Positions 49,301-61,404 of a DNA stretch of 64,000 nt are shown here, piece after piece. The number at the start of each line of letters is the position of its first letter. Position 1 is the stretch's first letter. The translations under genes and the position numbers were made by a program. The stretch covers positions 20,023,501 to 20,087,500 of the forward strand of contig NC_073355.2 of NCBI RefSeq assembly GCF_027580225.2, in the 5' to 3' direction. Origin of the DNA: Misgurnus anguillicaudatus. Its lineage: Eukaryota > Chordata > Actinopteri > Cypriniformes > Cobitidae. The notes beneath the pieces were generated by a model, which had not been told where the DNA came from, did no database searches, and worked only from the letters and a program-made list of their open reading frames with translations.

Positions 49301-52300
49301 GACTGAGAAAAACTGTAATAACAGTATAAAAATCTCAAGTTCACATTACTTTATTTTATATGCATTAATGAGCAAAACCTCTTCAAGACGGTTTTTGACG
49401 GTCAGTGTAATTTATATAACTGTGATTTGTTTAACCAACATTGTTTTCGTGATGTTCTGGTTCGTGTAATGACAGATATATACACAATACACAATTATAG
49501 ACATAAAAAGCCCTTGGCACATTATTAAATCTGTTTCTCTTAAGTTTTAAGATAAAATAAAAAAAATCACTCAGTGATTGACAGCATGAAGCAGTCGATC
49601 GTGTTTCCCGTCAACAGTTTAAGCATAAGATTTAGATTTATGGATGTACGTTATCTGTTTCTCTGAACAGTATTAAGCTATATGAGGACTCATTTGCTGG
49701 GCAGAGAATGAATGACAGCGCAGTCTTCTGGTGTTTTTAAATATTTCATTGCTTTCTTTTACATTGCTCAAAGTCATGACTGTTTGAAACACACATTTAT
49801 GACATTTATGGCGTCACATGTATGGCCGCACGCGTGCGGTGTACGTGCTTGTGCTTTAACTTGTTAACATGGGCGCCGAAAAAAACACGCGCCGCTAATG
49901 CCTGGCTCACACCACAGGATAATCGGGCCGAATTTACCCCGATTTTCCCCTCCCGAGAATCCGAGGGAAAATCGGGCAATGGACCTTGATCGGCTCCGAA
50001 GTTCGGCCCAGATTATCCTGTAATGTGAGACGTTTAAAAGTCTAAACGTACACCTTCCGATATGCTCTCAAGCAAATCGGGGCCGCCCCGATCTTATCAA
50101 ACATGTTTGATATTTAGGATTTTAAATCCGCATAATTACGTCAGTACTTTCACAATAATCATTGAGAGACGGAGATGATTGACAGCTTTCGGGACCGCGA
50201 ATCAAGCTGCTGTACGGGTAGACAGCGCAGCCGGAGAAACAGTTTGTGGAAGTCAAGTGGTTCATTCTGATTTCATTCCACCACAACTGCAGCTCGTTGG
50301 GGCAGACAGAATATTTAAAATATCGAAATTAATTCCTTGCTTGATTAACGTTGTCACTCTTTTATAAACATTATCTAAAATATCTTAAAAACAACAGAAC
50401 ATGATGGTCAGTCACACCACGCACCTGCAGCTATTATGTGTATAGAGGAAATTTAATAAAATAAATAGGCATACACGAAATATGTTGCACTTAAATAATT
50501 AACATATTAAAAAAACGAATTTAAAATTATATGACGATTTTCAGTTCTTTTTTTGTGACGCGCTCCACAAACGCACACAAACCGATGGAGCAGCCGGCAG
50601 AAAGCGCATCATGTTTTAACCTCTTAAACCCTGAGGACCCAGTCCCGGGTACAAAATTTCGTATTTTGACTCAAATAAAATATTCTTTTAATCTTTAATG
50701 GTCCATCATGGACCCCAGTAACACATATGAGATACTGTTTGAAAGCTTAGACTCTCTACTTTCTCCAGATATGCATCACTTTGAGAAATCTTTTACTGTA
50801 AGAAAGTTATTTACACTTAATTTACACTATCACCCCCCCCCATAATTTTTTATATGATTTAATATTCACATATTTCATATTTTTCAAGTATGACAAACAT
50901 GGGCAAGTCTTATATCAACTGAAAGCTCACATTCTCAGGAATAAGGCTACAGTGTTATTTTTGTTCTATTATCAACACATATCCAACAATAGTTGAATGA
51001 ATAATAAGGTAAAAAATCGTCTTTTGTAAACATATGGGAAAATTGAGTGTGGACTGCCTCAGATAGCACATATAGCCACAAATGATACACCATCTTTTCT
51101 CTTAGGTCCTACTCTAAAAAATGAGTCCATTCACAGCATTTTCTTTGGTTGTGTGCATGAATAATCCCTTGTTTTTTATTATATGTCCAAAACAAAAAAT
51201 TAATATTTATATGAAAAATGTATTTTCGGACACTTCAGTAAAATGAAAATAACTTTTGAATGCGACATGCTAAAGAGATCATTCTTTTTTTGGGTGTTTA
51301 CTGTCTGCTGCTGGTAACAACCAGAACTGTCTGCAGTCTGCTAGAGCACACAGAACCAGAGTTATACACTATCAGAGGCAGTATTTACAACATATAAAAA
51401 GAAAATTTGGTGTTTCCTCATATGAAAAACAACATAAATAACACTATTTGTCACAAACAGCAGCTTTTTATGTAACTTCAAAGGGTTTTCTTTAAAATGA
51501 TATAAAGCAATTGCATTTATTCCACTGTATGTGGTTATGGTAGCACTTCAAATGTTTTTTGGCAGAAATTTAACTCCATAAGCGTATTATTCCTCCCATC
51601 AGTTGGAGTAAAATAACTTTTGCATAGATTATGATAGAGAAAAAAATCTTTTTTCCTCTGTAAGCTGGCAATTGCTGGAATCAAACAAAACTGTCTGCAG
51701 GGAGCTGAGGCACTCAGGGCCAGAGTTATACACTTTTAAATAAAAACTTTAGAAAAAAAACATCAAAAAGCGCCTATTTATTTTTGTGTTTATTAGAGGA
51801 CTGACATCACATACAACCATGTTTAGCACTTTCAACAGTGTTTTATGTAATTTCAAAGGGTTTCCTGTAAAATGATACCAAACATTTGTATGTAAACCTC
51901 TGCATGTGGGTATGGGAAGCTTTTGAAATTGGGTAGGCCAAATCCAGGCGAAAATCCCCAAAATAGCTTCAGGGTGGAAGAAGTTAAATATTACTTTACA
52001 GAAGCACAAAGTTTATATCTGTATGACCATATAACCATAAAAGTAATTTAAGGTCATCATGCATGCATTGCTGTTCAGTGTTCACCGGCATCTAGGCTAT
52101 GTACTAACAAACATTACGTTATCACGCCATTAGTTGTTCAAAATATAAATGATCCGCTTGAACCTCACCCAAGTGCAGCGCTGATTGCTGAAACACCGCA
52201 CACTTGAGAATCTGATGCGCCATGTTTGTCCAAAACCATTGGTAATGTAAATACTGAATTAAACACTAGACCCTACACTGCAAGATAAAATAGAATAGAA

Positions 52301-55300
52301 TAGAATAGAATAGAATAGAATAGAAACTTTACTGTCATTATAAAACTATAATAAAATTTGTTTATAAGCTCTCAAAGACCAGCAGCCTCAGAAGAATAAA
52401 CAACAAAAATAGAATCCACATAGTATATAGGTACAAAATAATATTACCGCAGAGTAGTATATAAACAGTGGAATTAAATAATGCAAACAACAGTGCAAAA
52501 ACAAGTTTAACCAAGTATCAGTCATTTAACGCTTAGCCTACAATAATATTCCTGTTAGGAAGGAACAGGAAAACAGAGCATTAATAGAAATAGCCTAGAT
52601 CACTTATAATAACTCTTAAATGTGCAAAAAATAATGATATATATGTTTTTAAATAAATGTATTTAAATTTAAATAAACCTTGCATGAGGATCAGAATTGA
52701 GTTGGTGCTAGATTGTGCACACAGCTACAGTAGGCATTCAAACACTGCCTGCATAACACATCCTTAAAACATATCATGATCGTTGCCTCATAAACAAGAG
52801 CTGAGGAGAAGAAATCGCCTAGGTTTCAAATGGAAAGCTGCTAGCAAATGTAAATATTTAAAAAGAAATCATAATAAATGTGTCATAATCTTCATTCCTT
52901 TATATACTCTTCTCCTGAGGTGACGTGAAGTGCTTGCTCTGGCAAGATAATCTTAATAATATCCTGTAGTGTGTGATGCACTAGGATTTTAAAATCCTGT
53001 AGTGTGAGCATGTTTAAGATTTGAGAGAAGAATATCTGACAAGATTCTCCTTATGTGTGTGCTGCAACCAGATTTCATAATCTGCCAGGATTTTTAAAAT
53101 CCTGTAGTGTGAGCCAGGCATAACGCGTTGCTCACGCTTGCGGTGTGAAGAATGTAAGCACATACCAGAAAACATTAGCACGTTATGCCATTCAATAGAG
53201 TGGTAGAGTTAGCATGTTAACACATACAGGCAATATCGCTCCACTTCTTTTCTTTTTCCACTCTGTCGTGGTATGAATGGCACTTTACATCAAAAAGACA
53301 CGGCTGCTCTGCCCACCGCTCATCAATGCGCTCCTCTTTATCCACGGTCCATTTTCGCCTACTTCGCGCTCGTTGTGTTTCCACGTCCGTCGACATGTTT
53401 CATTGTTGTGACTGATGGCTTCCTGTTTCCGGAGAACGAATTTATTGGTTGTTGATTGTTTTACGTCATGAGACTACGCTGGGACTTGCGATAATATCAA
53501 ACATGTTTGATATGAAAGACTAAAGAAAGACTGGCATAAATCGGGTCGCTGACTGCAGATTATCACCTCACAGTTAACGATCGAGATGACGGGAGCGCGC
53601 CGAGACTCCAGTTAGATTCCTAAAGACTGCCGGTCTTTAGTCTGGGACTGTGAAAATCCTTTGGTGTACGCTAGGCATTAGTCATCTGAAATATTTTAGT
53701 CTTAGTCTAGTTTTATTCGACGAAATATCATAAGAGTTTTAGTCTTAGTCAAGTCTTAAGTTTTTTAGTCTGTTATGGAATGGTATTAAGGTTTGAATAT
53801 GCAATACAGACACAGATTTAATGGTTGTTATAGAAAACACATATTTTATTTTATTCTTAATGTCAAAAAACTGACTGTGGCATTTTCACAAAAGATAATA
53901 TCATATAAAATAAGCATAAGGCCCTCTCTACCTAAAAAATATACATGGTCCCTGAAAAAGATATGCATTCTCCCTAAATGACATGCACACACAGATACAC
54001 ACGCGCGCAGACACACAGACAGAGACACACACGCGCATTTACACACGCACTTTGTCCAGTCATGTAAAACCACAACATATACTATAAAAGTAACGTTACA
54101 CATTTCATTCAATTTGAGGACAGTGAATATTTATACTCAGTATTAATTCAGACAATCCAATACAATCAATACAGTTCAGAGGTGTATTCCTTTCGTTATA
54201 CCAAGTTTAGCGAAAACACGGTGGTTTATCTGATAAAATAACCTTAACGTGTATGCTTACCTTCGCATGTTTACCTTCGCATGTATTTCTGGATGAGTCG
54301 TCTTTACAGGCAGTCTTGTTGTAATATTTGAAGTGTGACCAGATTAGACGCTAGCTCTGGCATTTTTGTTGTTTATGAGACATGTCTTCGGACCAGGTGC
54401 ACCGCAAAACGTTAGCGTGTTGCTAACGAGCGAACTCAACTGAAATCAGCCAAAGCTGGGTAACGAAGACTGTACAACTAAATATAATGTAAACAACCTG
54501 TTGTGAAAACGAACTTTGCCGCGGCTTTTTAAAATGCCTCTGCTGACTGCTGCCTGCTTCTGCATAGATCAACCTACCCTCAAAGATTCGCTCTGATTGG
54601 ATTTCTTCCCAACTTGTCCCACAAAATGAGTAGCTCTGATTGGATCTCTTCTCCATTCGTCCCTCCCAAACATTTCCGTCTTATTTTTATTCGTTGACTA
54701 AAGTGTCAGTTATATTTCGTTACAGTCTTCGTCGTCATATCTGACTTTTATTTAGTTTTTATTTAGTTTTCGTCCGCGTCATCGTCTTCGTCAACTAAAT
54801 TAGCACTGATTTCAGTGTGAAAATTGGTCCATAGTTTCCAATGCTAGACTTGTAGCGTGAATAAATTTGCACCCAAGGCAGCGTGGGGAAACCTAGGCTA
54901 GTTTCTTTCGGAAATGCGTCACAACACAGAAGTCGATCGCGACTTCCAGTTCACGAGGACTTTAAATGTTGAGTTTTATTGTATTTAAAAATTAACAATA
55001 TCATGTATACCTGCTTTTGCAGTGCCATCAAACCATCAACTCCTGTCTCACTGAAGGAAGATGACTTTCCAACCCTGTCTGGCGCAGTAGCTTCTGCTCC
55101 AATGACGCCTGCATACACAAATCAACCCAGGAAACATTCATCCTTCCAAGAGGAGGACTTTCCTGCATTAGTCTCCAAGATCAAAACAGTAAAGCCGCAG
55201 GCGAACAGCAAATCAGCGTGGTCTCAAGCAGGAAGCAAACCTGTGGTGGTTACCAATAAACCTGTGGTTCTGCCAACCAAAACAACCCCTGTTGTCTCTT

Positions 55301-58300
55301 CGTCCATACTGTCTGCCAGTGACCCACCCCCAAGTAGAAGTGTCCCTCAGCCCCTCGCCGCCTCATCATCTCGCCGAAAAAAGAAGCTCACCCCCGCAGA
55401 ATCCAACAAAGCTCCTTCTAAAGTAAGATGTCCGTCTTCCTCCGACGATGAAGATCCCAAGAACAGTAAAACAACCCAGGAGATCCGAGCCGTTCCCACC
55501 ATGCTTGACATCTCCACTCTGCTAACAGTGAAAGGTGGCTCATCTCAGTCAAATCCCAAAGCCAGTAAGAAGAAGAAGCAGGCAACGGCATCATCACCTG
55601 GGACTCCTTCGCATACTGCCGAGTCGGTGTGTAAGATAGCTCATAAAGAAAACGTTCCTGAAACGAAGCCATCAGATACCAGTCTCACCAAAGGTCCAAC
55701 AGCCTCCAAAACAAACTCATTTATGAATGGGCATATGGAGAAGCCAACCGAAGCACTATCTTGTACCTCAATTTCTGAAAATATTCCTTCTCCTGTAAAG
55801 CAGCCGGCAACTGACCAAGTACCTCTACCCAAGGAAGAAGATTTTCCAGCTCTTATCTCAAATAAACCTCCACCTGGTAAGTGAGCTCCAGTCCTAAAAG
55901 AAGCCACATCCAGTTGGCATTTGCTCACAATAAAATTCTTATGTTTTCTAGGCTTTAAAAGCGCATTTCCCTTGAAGAGCACTCAGACTGCGCTGCCCCC
56001 TCCTCCTGGACTCGTACCTGTGGTCAGCAAACCTCCACCAGGATTTACTGGCATCCCGCTCAACAGTAATGTGGTCGAACCTACAATGCCTGCAGTTAAC
56101 AGGTTGGAGAACTCGTGTGCATTGTTAAAACATTTTAGGGACAGTGACTGGTGTTATTCCCCCTTTAATTTTTGCTTCACACTTGATAGATAGATTGGTT
56201 TTTCAGTACAACTAATAGAGATGTGAATGCTACAAACATTTTAATATAAGTCATAAGTTCTCTGAACTGAAGTTGTTAGTGTTAAAATATACTGTATATA
56301 TGAAAAAGTATATGAAGAGTTTCGTTGCAAAATGAGATGACCACCATTTTTTTAATTGTTCATAAATCTTGTTTTTTGGTTGTGCATTCCAATTAATTTC
56401 AATGCAACTGCAGTTGGTTTGTTTTGATTTAAACCTTCATAACTTAAAAAATACAGCTAAGTAGCACCATAAAACAAAATAACAACATGATAACATAATA
56501 ATAAATAATAATAATTAAAAAATGGATTTATCTCGTTTTGCAGCGAAACTCTTCATATGAGGGCAACTGAAAAAGTAAATGGATTATATAATTATAACCT
56601 TTAATTGTATGAAACTAGCCCAGTCCTCATAGGAAAGGCTCCGGCATACATTTTGCACATCCCAGACATAGTATAATGTGCAGATTGGGTAATACGTGCG
56701 CAAGATTCAAGTTCATGGGATCCACCAATTGTGTTGAGCTGCTATAAGTTTATCTTTCTTTAAAGGGCATCCATTACGTTCATTTTTACTAGATGTAATA
56801 TAATTCTCAGGTGTGCCCAGAATATGCCTGTGAAGTTTCAGCTTAAAAACCCCACAGATTATTTATTATAGCATGTCCAAAATGCCCCTATTTGGGTGGG
56901 AGCAAAAACGTGCTGTTCTTGTGTCTGTACTTTTAAATGCAAATGAGCTACTGCTCCTCACTCCCTTACCAAAAGAGACAGTAAGCGCTTTCAGTTAAAG
57001 GTGCAGTGTGGACATTTTAGCGGCATCTAGTGGTGAGGTTGCGAATTGTAACCAACGGCTTAGTCCACGGCTCACCCCTCGCTTTTGAAACACATAGAGA
57101 AGCTACGGTAGCCGCCACTGGACAAACATGTCATCGTCAGGAGACAACTTAGGCTATGTCCACACGAAGCCGGTGCATTCCCTATCCGATCATTTTTTTT
57201 CCTTGCTCTAAAAAAATAATCTGTAAACACGAAACCACTGAAACCGACTGAAAGTGGTGTAGTATATATGCCGGACCAGTATGGGGCGCTGTAATTCTGC
57301 CACAGATATACACTATACACGGAGAAGAAGACTTTGAGCATGCGTATAACCAACGTATGGTGTTGTCCATTATCGATTGTTGGTCACCACAATTGCGTAG
57401 AAGCAATAGATTTTGCTGTAATAAAGCTAGTAGGCTTTAGTAGCTTCTGTAGCACGAACACAATCACGTAGTCCACCGTTATTGTTGTTGCTGTTACGTG
57501 TGACGCTTCCGACACGTGATGTGATGACGTTTTCGCTTCACAAAATATACGGATTTGCTGTACAGACGAAACCGCAAGGGTGTCGGTTTCAGATTTATCC
57601 ACTTTAGGACCCGGTTTCAAAAAATAGCGGATTCAGTCTCCCAAAACGCCGGATCCGTGTGGATGAAATGCCAATACGATAACAAATTTATACGAATACG
57701 GTGATACGCGTCTCCGGGTGGACAGCCCCTTAGTAAGAAAAATTGTCCTTTAAGGGCTTGTGTAGAAAAATGTCAGCACAAAATGGAGACTTCCATGTAA
57801 GGGGACACTCGGTGTATGTAGATAAAAACATCTCATTCTAAGGTAATAAACACATAACGGTTCATTATGAAAAATGTTTATACACCCCTGATAATATAGT
57901 TTTGTATATTATTTTGCATTTCTGTTAAGATATTCTTATAAAAAATACACACTGCACCTTTAAAATAGATCTGATTTCTGTGAATACAGTCTAAGACAAT
58001 AGTATCTCAATTTTGAGATACGGCAGACAGAGTACAAATTGCTGGGTGGGGAAACTATGATAATGCAGAACTGTTAATGAGTGTCTGTGGGCGGGACTTT
58101 ATTAGTGTGACATCACATTGATAAGAGAATCAAAACAGGATTTCTAATGAGACTGCTTTGGTTTAATGGAAATTAAAGTGCCATTTCACCGGTAGAAACA
58201 TTCATCTTTATTGAAAGTGGGTCATATTTGTAGTCGAAATGTAACATAAATGTAGAACTTTGTGCCTATCTGACCGAGAAAAGACAGAACGTGACTTTAG

Positions 58301-60331
58301 GGCGCATTTGTATGGAAAACTACAACTCCCACAATGCACAGCTCTGCAAGCCACTCCCATTAATCGTAACACCGCTCAGATATGCTATTGTGTACATAAA
58401 TGCCACGTTAGTTTAACAAAGAAATTAGAAACACTCACTTTATAGTCAGACGTCCATTTATCCCTGCAGGCTTTGGCTGTTGCTTCCAGTTTAGGATTCT
58501 AAAATATGTATCCAGGACGCCACTGTCCATATACGGTACAAAGCTTGGGTAGGAGCAAGCTTCATTCAGTTTCTGATTTATTTTTGAGAGTGCTTGGCCA
58601 AACATATATAGTCCCAAAGAAGAAAATGCCGCATCCTGCACACAAACGTGTCCACCACACAATATATATACTCCACAGACACGCTTATTTCCCCCCTATA
58701 AGGTTACCAAATACAAACTGGTAACTCTCTCGATAAATGCACAATCAAAATCATTCATCCTGCAAACAGACAACCGCATAGCACTTGCCCCTCCCACAAG
58801 AAGCGGAGTTTGCCTCTGACGCGCGTCAAATGCTTGCTTTTTCCGCGCGTCTACTCCGCTCTACACACGTGAATGCATCCAAATTGTTCAAGCGGCAAAC
58901 CACGCGCGGTAGATGCGATTTTGACGCCTGAAACGCGGTTGGTGTAAACTCAGCATTACCCTATCTCATGGCAAGTCATGTTATTGTCACAAAATAATTG
59001 ATACATTTATTCATGTTATTGACACGATTTTCCGCATTGTCTTTTTCGTGTCACCCAGCACGAATTTCTATAAATGAAGAGTTTCGTTGCAAAACGAGAT
59101 AAATACATTTTTTAACATTTTTGACAAAACGTGTTTATTATTATGTTGTCATGTTATTATTTTGTTTTATGGTGCTACTTAGCTGTATTTTTTAAGTTAT
59201 GAAGGTTTAAATCAAAACAAACCAACTGCAGTTGAATTGAAATTAATTGGAATGCACAACCAAAAAAATGAGATTTCTGAACAATTAAAAAAACGGTGGT
59301 TATCTCGTTTTGCAACAAAACTCTTCAAATAGTTTTTTGTGTCTGTGGCATGACTTTCTTTATTGTGTCATTTTTATATTTTTTTCCCTTATTGTTTTTT
59401 TCTATTTTTAAATCATTGTTGCTTGGGGTATAACAAGACATTCGTGCTCCAGTGGCACGAAAAACAGCGGAAAATACATTAATCAAATATTTCGTGACTG
59501 TAACACGAATTTCCTGTGAGATTGGGTTGTTTTGTTCACACATTGCTAACACACATTTATGTCTAAACACCTTGTAAAAATGGATTTTGCATAATAGGTG
59601 GCCTTTAAAATAAATGCTGAAAATTTGCTTAATTTGTGTGTCCCAGTGCTAATTTAGTATGCAAAAGTGTGCATTGGCATTTATCATTAGGCACTGTGTT
59701 TTCTGTCATTTTAGGCCAACACCTGCTATTGGATCCTACCTCGTACCTGAAAATTTCCAGCAGAGGAACATGGACCTCATTCAGTCTATTAAGAATTTCC
59801 TTCAGAATGATGAGACCAAGTTCAATGAGTTTAAAAACCATTCAGGCCAGTTTAGACAGGTACCTATTAAAAGTGACATTTTTGCTATTAAAATGACAGT
59901 ACACTCAAAAATAAAAATGCATAATTTACTTCCAATTTCTGTAGACATTAACTCTTTTTTTTCTTAACCAGGGTGTAATACCTGCTGTGGAGTACTACAA
60001 AAGCTGCCAGGAATTGCTGGGCGAGAATTTCAACAGGGTCTTCAATGAGCTGCTGGTTCTCCTCCCAGACACTCGTAAGCAACAGGAGCTCCTCACTGCC
60101 CATGCAGACTTTAAAGCCCTTGAGAAACAACAGCAAGTCTCAAAGCCCAAGAAAAACAAAAAGAAAGCCTGGCAGACGGGCAACACCGGCAACAGCCAAG
60201 ATCTGGACTGCCAAGTATGTCCCACCTGCAAACAGGTTGTGGCATTAAAGGACTTCAACGCCCATAAGACCCTGCACATCAGCGACGATGACTTTCCCTC
60301 TCTACAGGCCATAAGCAAGATTATCAGTTAG
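43317..60331 (+). CDS. znf598: ZNF598, E3 ubiquitin ligase of stalled ribosomes
   Basis: RING E3 ligase that senses collided ribosomes and ubiquitinates small-subunit proteins. Exons: 43317-43493, 44289-44401, 45603-45732, 45810-46021, 46100-46317, 46514-46628, 46714-47243, 47322-47406, 55023-55876, 55952-56102, 59715-59859, 59972-60331; 1029 aa (human 904). A RING (CVLCCQDI...CDHPVCYRC...CAVC) is at residues about 14-53. Several C2H2-like fingers lie in exons 3-5 (CPQCPEGKVF; CKFCDDRYL; CHFCDADG; CEEGRCSTEQF). Low-complexity disordered regions follow. PPPPGL and KPPPGF motifs in exon 10 resemble GYF-binding (GIGYF) sites. A C-terminal zinc-binding CPTCKQV...H is near the end. Excess length comes mainly from a 114-residue tandem array (residues about 345-458). 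The start is the first of two adjacent Mets. Confidence 0.95.
44836..45125. mobile_element. AT-rich MITE in znf598 intron 2
   Basis: Inverted ends (ACAACTAATCGCTTGCAGAATA / TTATTCTGCAAATGATTAGT) enclose TA/TG-rich sequence. Non-coding. Confidence 0.65.
45157..45545. mobile_element. MITE with TAGAGCTGCAACAAC inverted ends
   Basis: Ends TAGAGCTGCAACAACTAATC and TAGTTGTTGCAGCTCTA are inverted. A second inner inverted pair, GTTTGGTCTCTGACGTCAC / GTGACGTCACAGACCAAAC, gives a long hairpin. It ends about 55 bp before znf598 exon 3. Confidence 0.8.
46781..47122 (+). repeat. znf598: Coding minisatellite, 19 x 18 bp, in znf598 exon 7
   Basis: Exactly 342 bp made of 19 perfect-length 18-bp units, each encoding Arg-Gly-His-Val-Gln-Asp. 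Only two positions vary, both synonymous: the Arg codon (AGA once, then CGT or CGG) and the His codon (CAC or CAT). Because 18 is a multiple of 3, all six frames stay open across it, which explains long shadow ORFs here. Confidence 0.98.
47518..48286. mobile_element. Foldback element of about 770 bp
   Basis: Nearly palindromic. The left arm begins AAAGGGACATTCCACCTATT and the right arm ends GGAGTATCCCTTTAAAG. Arm landmarks such as AGTTTTAAATAAG/CTTTTAAAACTTG and GATTTTCTAG/CTAGAAAATC pair up. No ORF. Starts about 110 bp after exon 8 of znf598. Confidence 0.8.
48833..49315. mobile_element. Mariner-type MITE, 483 bp, TA target site
   Basis: 34-nt perfect inverted ends including TA (CAGTTTTTCTCAGTCGCTTT continuing GGTACATTTCTC), flanked by TA on both sides (48831-48832 and 49316-49317). 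No ORF. Nested in the 48481-54808 element. Confidence 0.88.
49899..53120. mobile_element. Nested element with TGCCTGGCTCACAC inverted ends
   Basis: The left end is TGCCTGGCTCACACCACAGG and the right end is the inverse CCTGTAGTGTGAGCCAGGCA. The interior includes another repeat block (about 50625-51990, TTAAACCCTGAGGACCCAGT) and a (TAGAA)n run at 52289-52325. A related, more diverged outer pair (GTGTACACCTAAAG near 48567, CTTTGGTGTACGC near 53655) encloses it. Confidence 0.6.
52289..52325. repeat. (TAGAA)n microsatellite
   Basis: About seven copies of a pentanucleotide unit in znf598 intron 8. Confidence 0.9.
56314..56554. mobile_element. MITE 'GAAGAGTTTCGTTGC', copy 1
   Basis: Inverted ends GAAGAGTTTCGTTGCAAAAT and TTTTGCAGCGAAACTCTTC, flanked by ATAT on both sides (4-bp duplication). 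Same family as 59076-59326 but in the opposite orientation. It lies in znf598 intron 10. Confidence 0.85.
56996..57965. mobile_element. DNA element with AAAGGTGCAGTGT ends and a nested element
   Basis: The ends TAAAGGTGCAGTGTGGACAT and ACACTGCACCTTTAA are inverted. A second element lies inside at about 57150-57732, with ends GGCTATGTCCACACG and GGGTGGACAGCCCC. A very short relative of the outer family is at 61354-61410. No gene is supported. Confidence 0.65.
58800..58960. repeat. Fragment of the GC-rich repeat seen in flii intron 20
   Basis: Shares CAAGCGGCAAAC(C/T)ACGCGCG and GGTGTAAAC with 36650-36722 and is CpG-rich against an AT-rich intron. Non-coding. Confidence 0.6.
59076..59326. mobile_element. 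MITE 'GAAGAGTTTCGTTGC', copy 2 (inverted)
   Basis: Inverted ends GAAGAGTTTCGTTGCAAAAC and TTTTGCAACAAAACTCTTC, flanked by AAAT on both sides. The interior is the reverse complement of copy 1 at 56314-56554. It lies in the same znf598 intron. Confidence 0.85.
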
Positions 60332-61353
60332 CCATCAGTACACCAACATCTACAGCTCAGTCACACAGGATCTGGTGCTTCACCAGGGAAAAAGATGCTT
60401 AACAAAAGGAGCAGCACTGATGTGTACTCGCATTGTTCGGGTTAGGTTGAACGTTTTGCGCACCTGTTTTTGAAGATCGTGAAGATCTTGTACTGTGGTG
60501 CGAGTGAGACTGAGTTTAATCTACTTGAATGATTGAGTTATAACGTTAATTCCTTTAATACCTGTGCCACTCCACTTGTTATTCATCAGGTTTTTCTGAT
60601 GCTGTTAGCATGCTCATTTCATTTTTTACATTTTGTCAGGTTGGCTGCCTTTGGAAAAAATAACTTATTTCGAAACATACCTGCCGGTGGGTTGAAACTT
60701 GTTCGTTTCTCATTTCTGCTTACATCTACAGTACATAAAAATAAATGGTTAATATATAGATTTTTTTCTTAGAGTAAGGTACAGCAGTAAATGTCAAGTG
60801 CACATTTTTGAATGTCAGTGCTTAAATGCTTTACAATTAAACAGTCAAGCCAGGGAACAAAATGTACAACTCAATACACTCCTTAGGGCACATACGGTTG
60901 TCTGCGGTAAAATCCAAATCTTGAATGTGAGAACTGTTACACATCACCGCTAGAAAGATCACTTTGTTTCAACTGCCTTCAAATATATATTGAAATATTG
61001 AGAGGGTGGAGGATGGGATCAGTCATCGTTTAAAGGTTTACGCTGGAATCTTTTTTTATAGATTGTCTAGATCTTTACACTGCTATACATCTAATGATAT
61101 CCAATTTCACGGTTGCTTTTTCTCACACAGTAACTGATAACTGGGCCGTACCACTGTAGTTATAAACTTGAGATGTTTCCGGTCATTTCGGGTTAACTAA
61201 TGCTAGTAAAATTTCTTCTGAAAAAGGTGACTGTTATTTGTGACCCTGGACAACAAAACCAGTTTTAAGTAGGTTGGGTATATTAGTAGCAATAGCCAAC
61301 AATACATTATATGGGTCAAAGTAATCGTTTCCCCCCCAAATTATTAGGATATT
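60332..61353 (+). other. znf598: znf598 3' UTR
   Basis: Non-coding sequence after the stop. AATAAA at 60740-60745 is a candidate poly(A) signal about 410 nt downstream. Nothing else is recognised here. Confidence 0.5.
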
Positions 61354-61404
61354 AAAGGTGCAGTGTGTACATTTTATAAGGATCTCTTGACAGAAATCTG
61401 CACC

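Larger units (their letters stand above)
48481..54808. mobile_element. hAT-like composite element, 6.3 kb, with nested insertions
   Basis: Inverted ends CAGTGTTAATTTT and AAATTAGCACTG, flanked by an 8-bp direct repeat with one mismatch (ATTTCAGG 48473-48480, ATTTCAGT 54809-54816). Terminal sequence is rich in 'TTTAGTCTTAGTC'. The interior contains at least three further inverted-repeat layers, listed separately. No intact transposase was seen. It accounts for most of znf598 intron 8. Confidence 0.7.

Noticed and set aside
53980..54050. Possible structured array of CA/CG-rich repeats
   Set aside because: Low-complexity CACA/CGCG dinucleotide-type sequence with no regular unit or spacer. It is not a CRISPR-like array.
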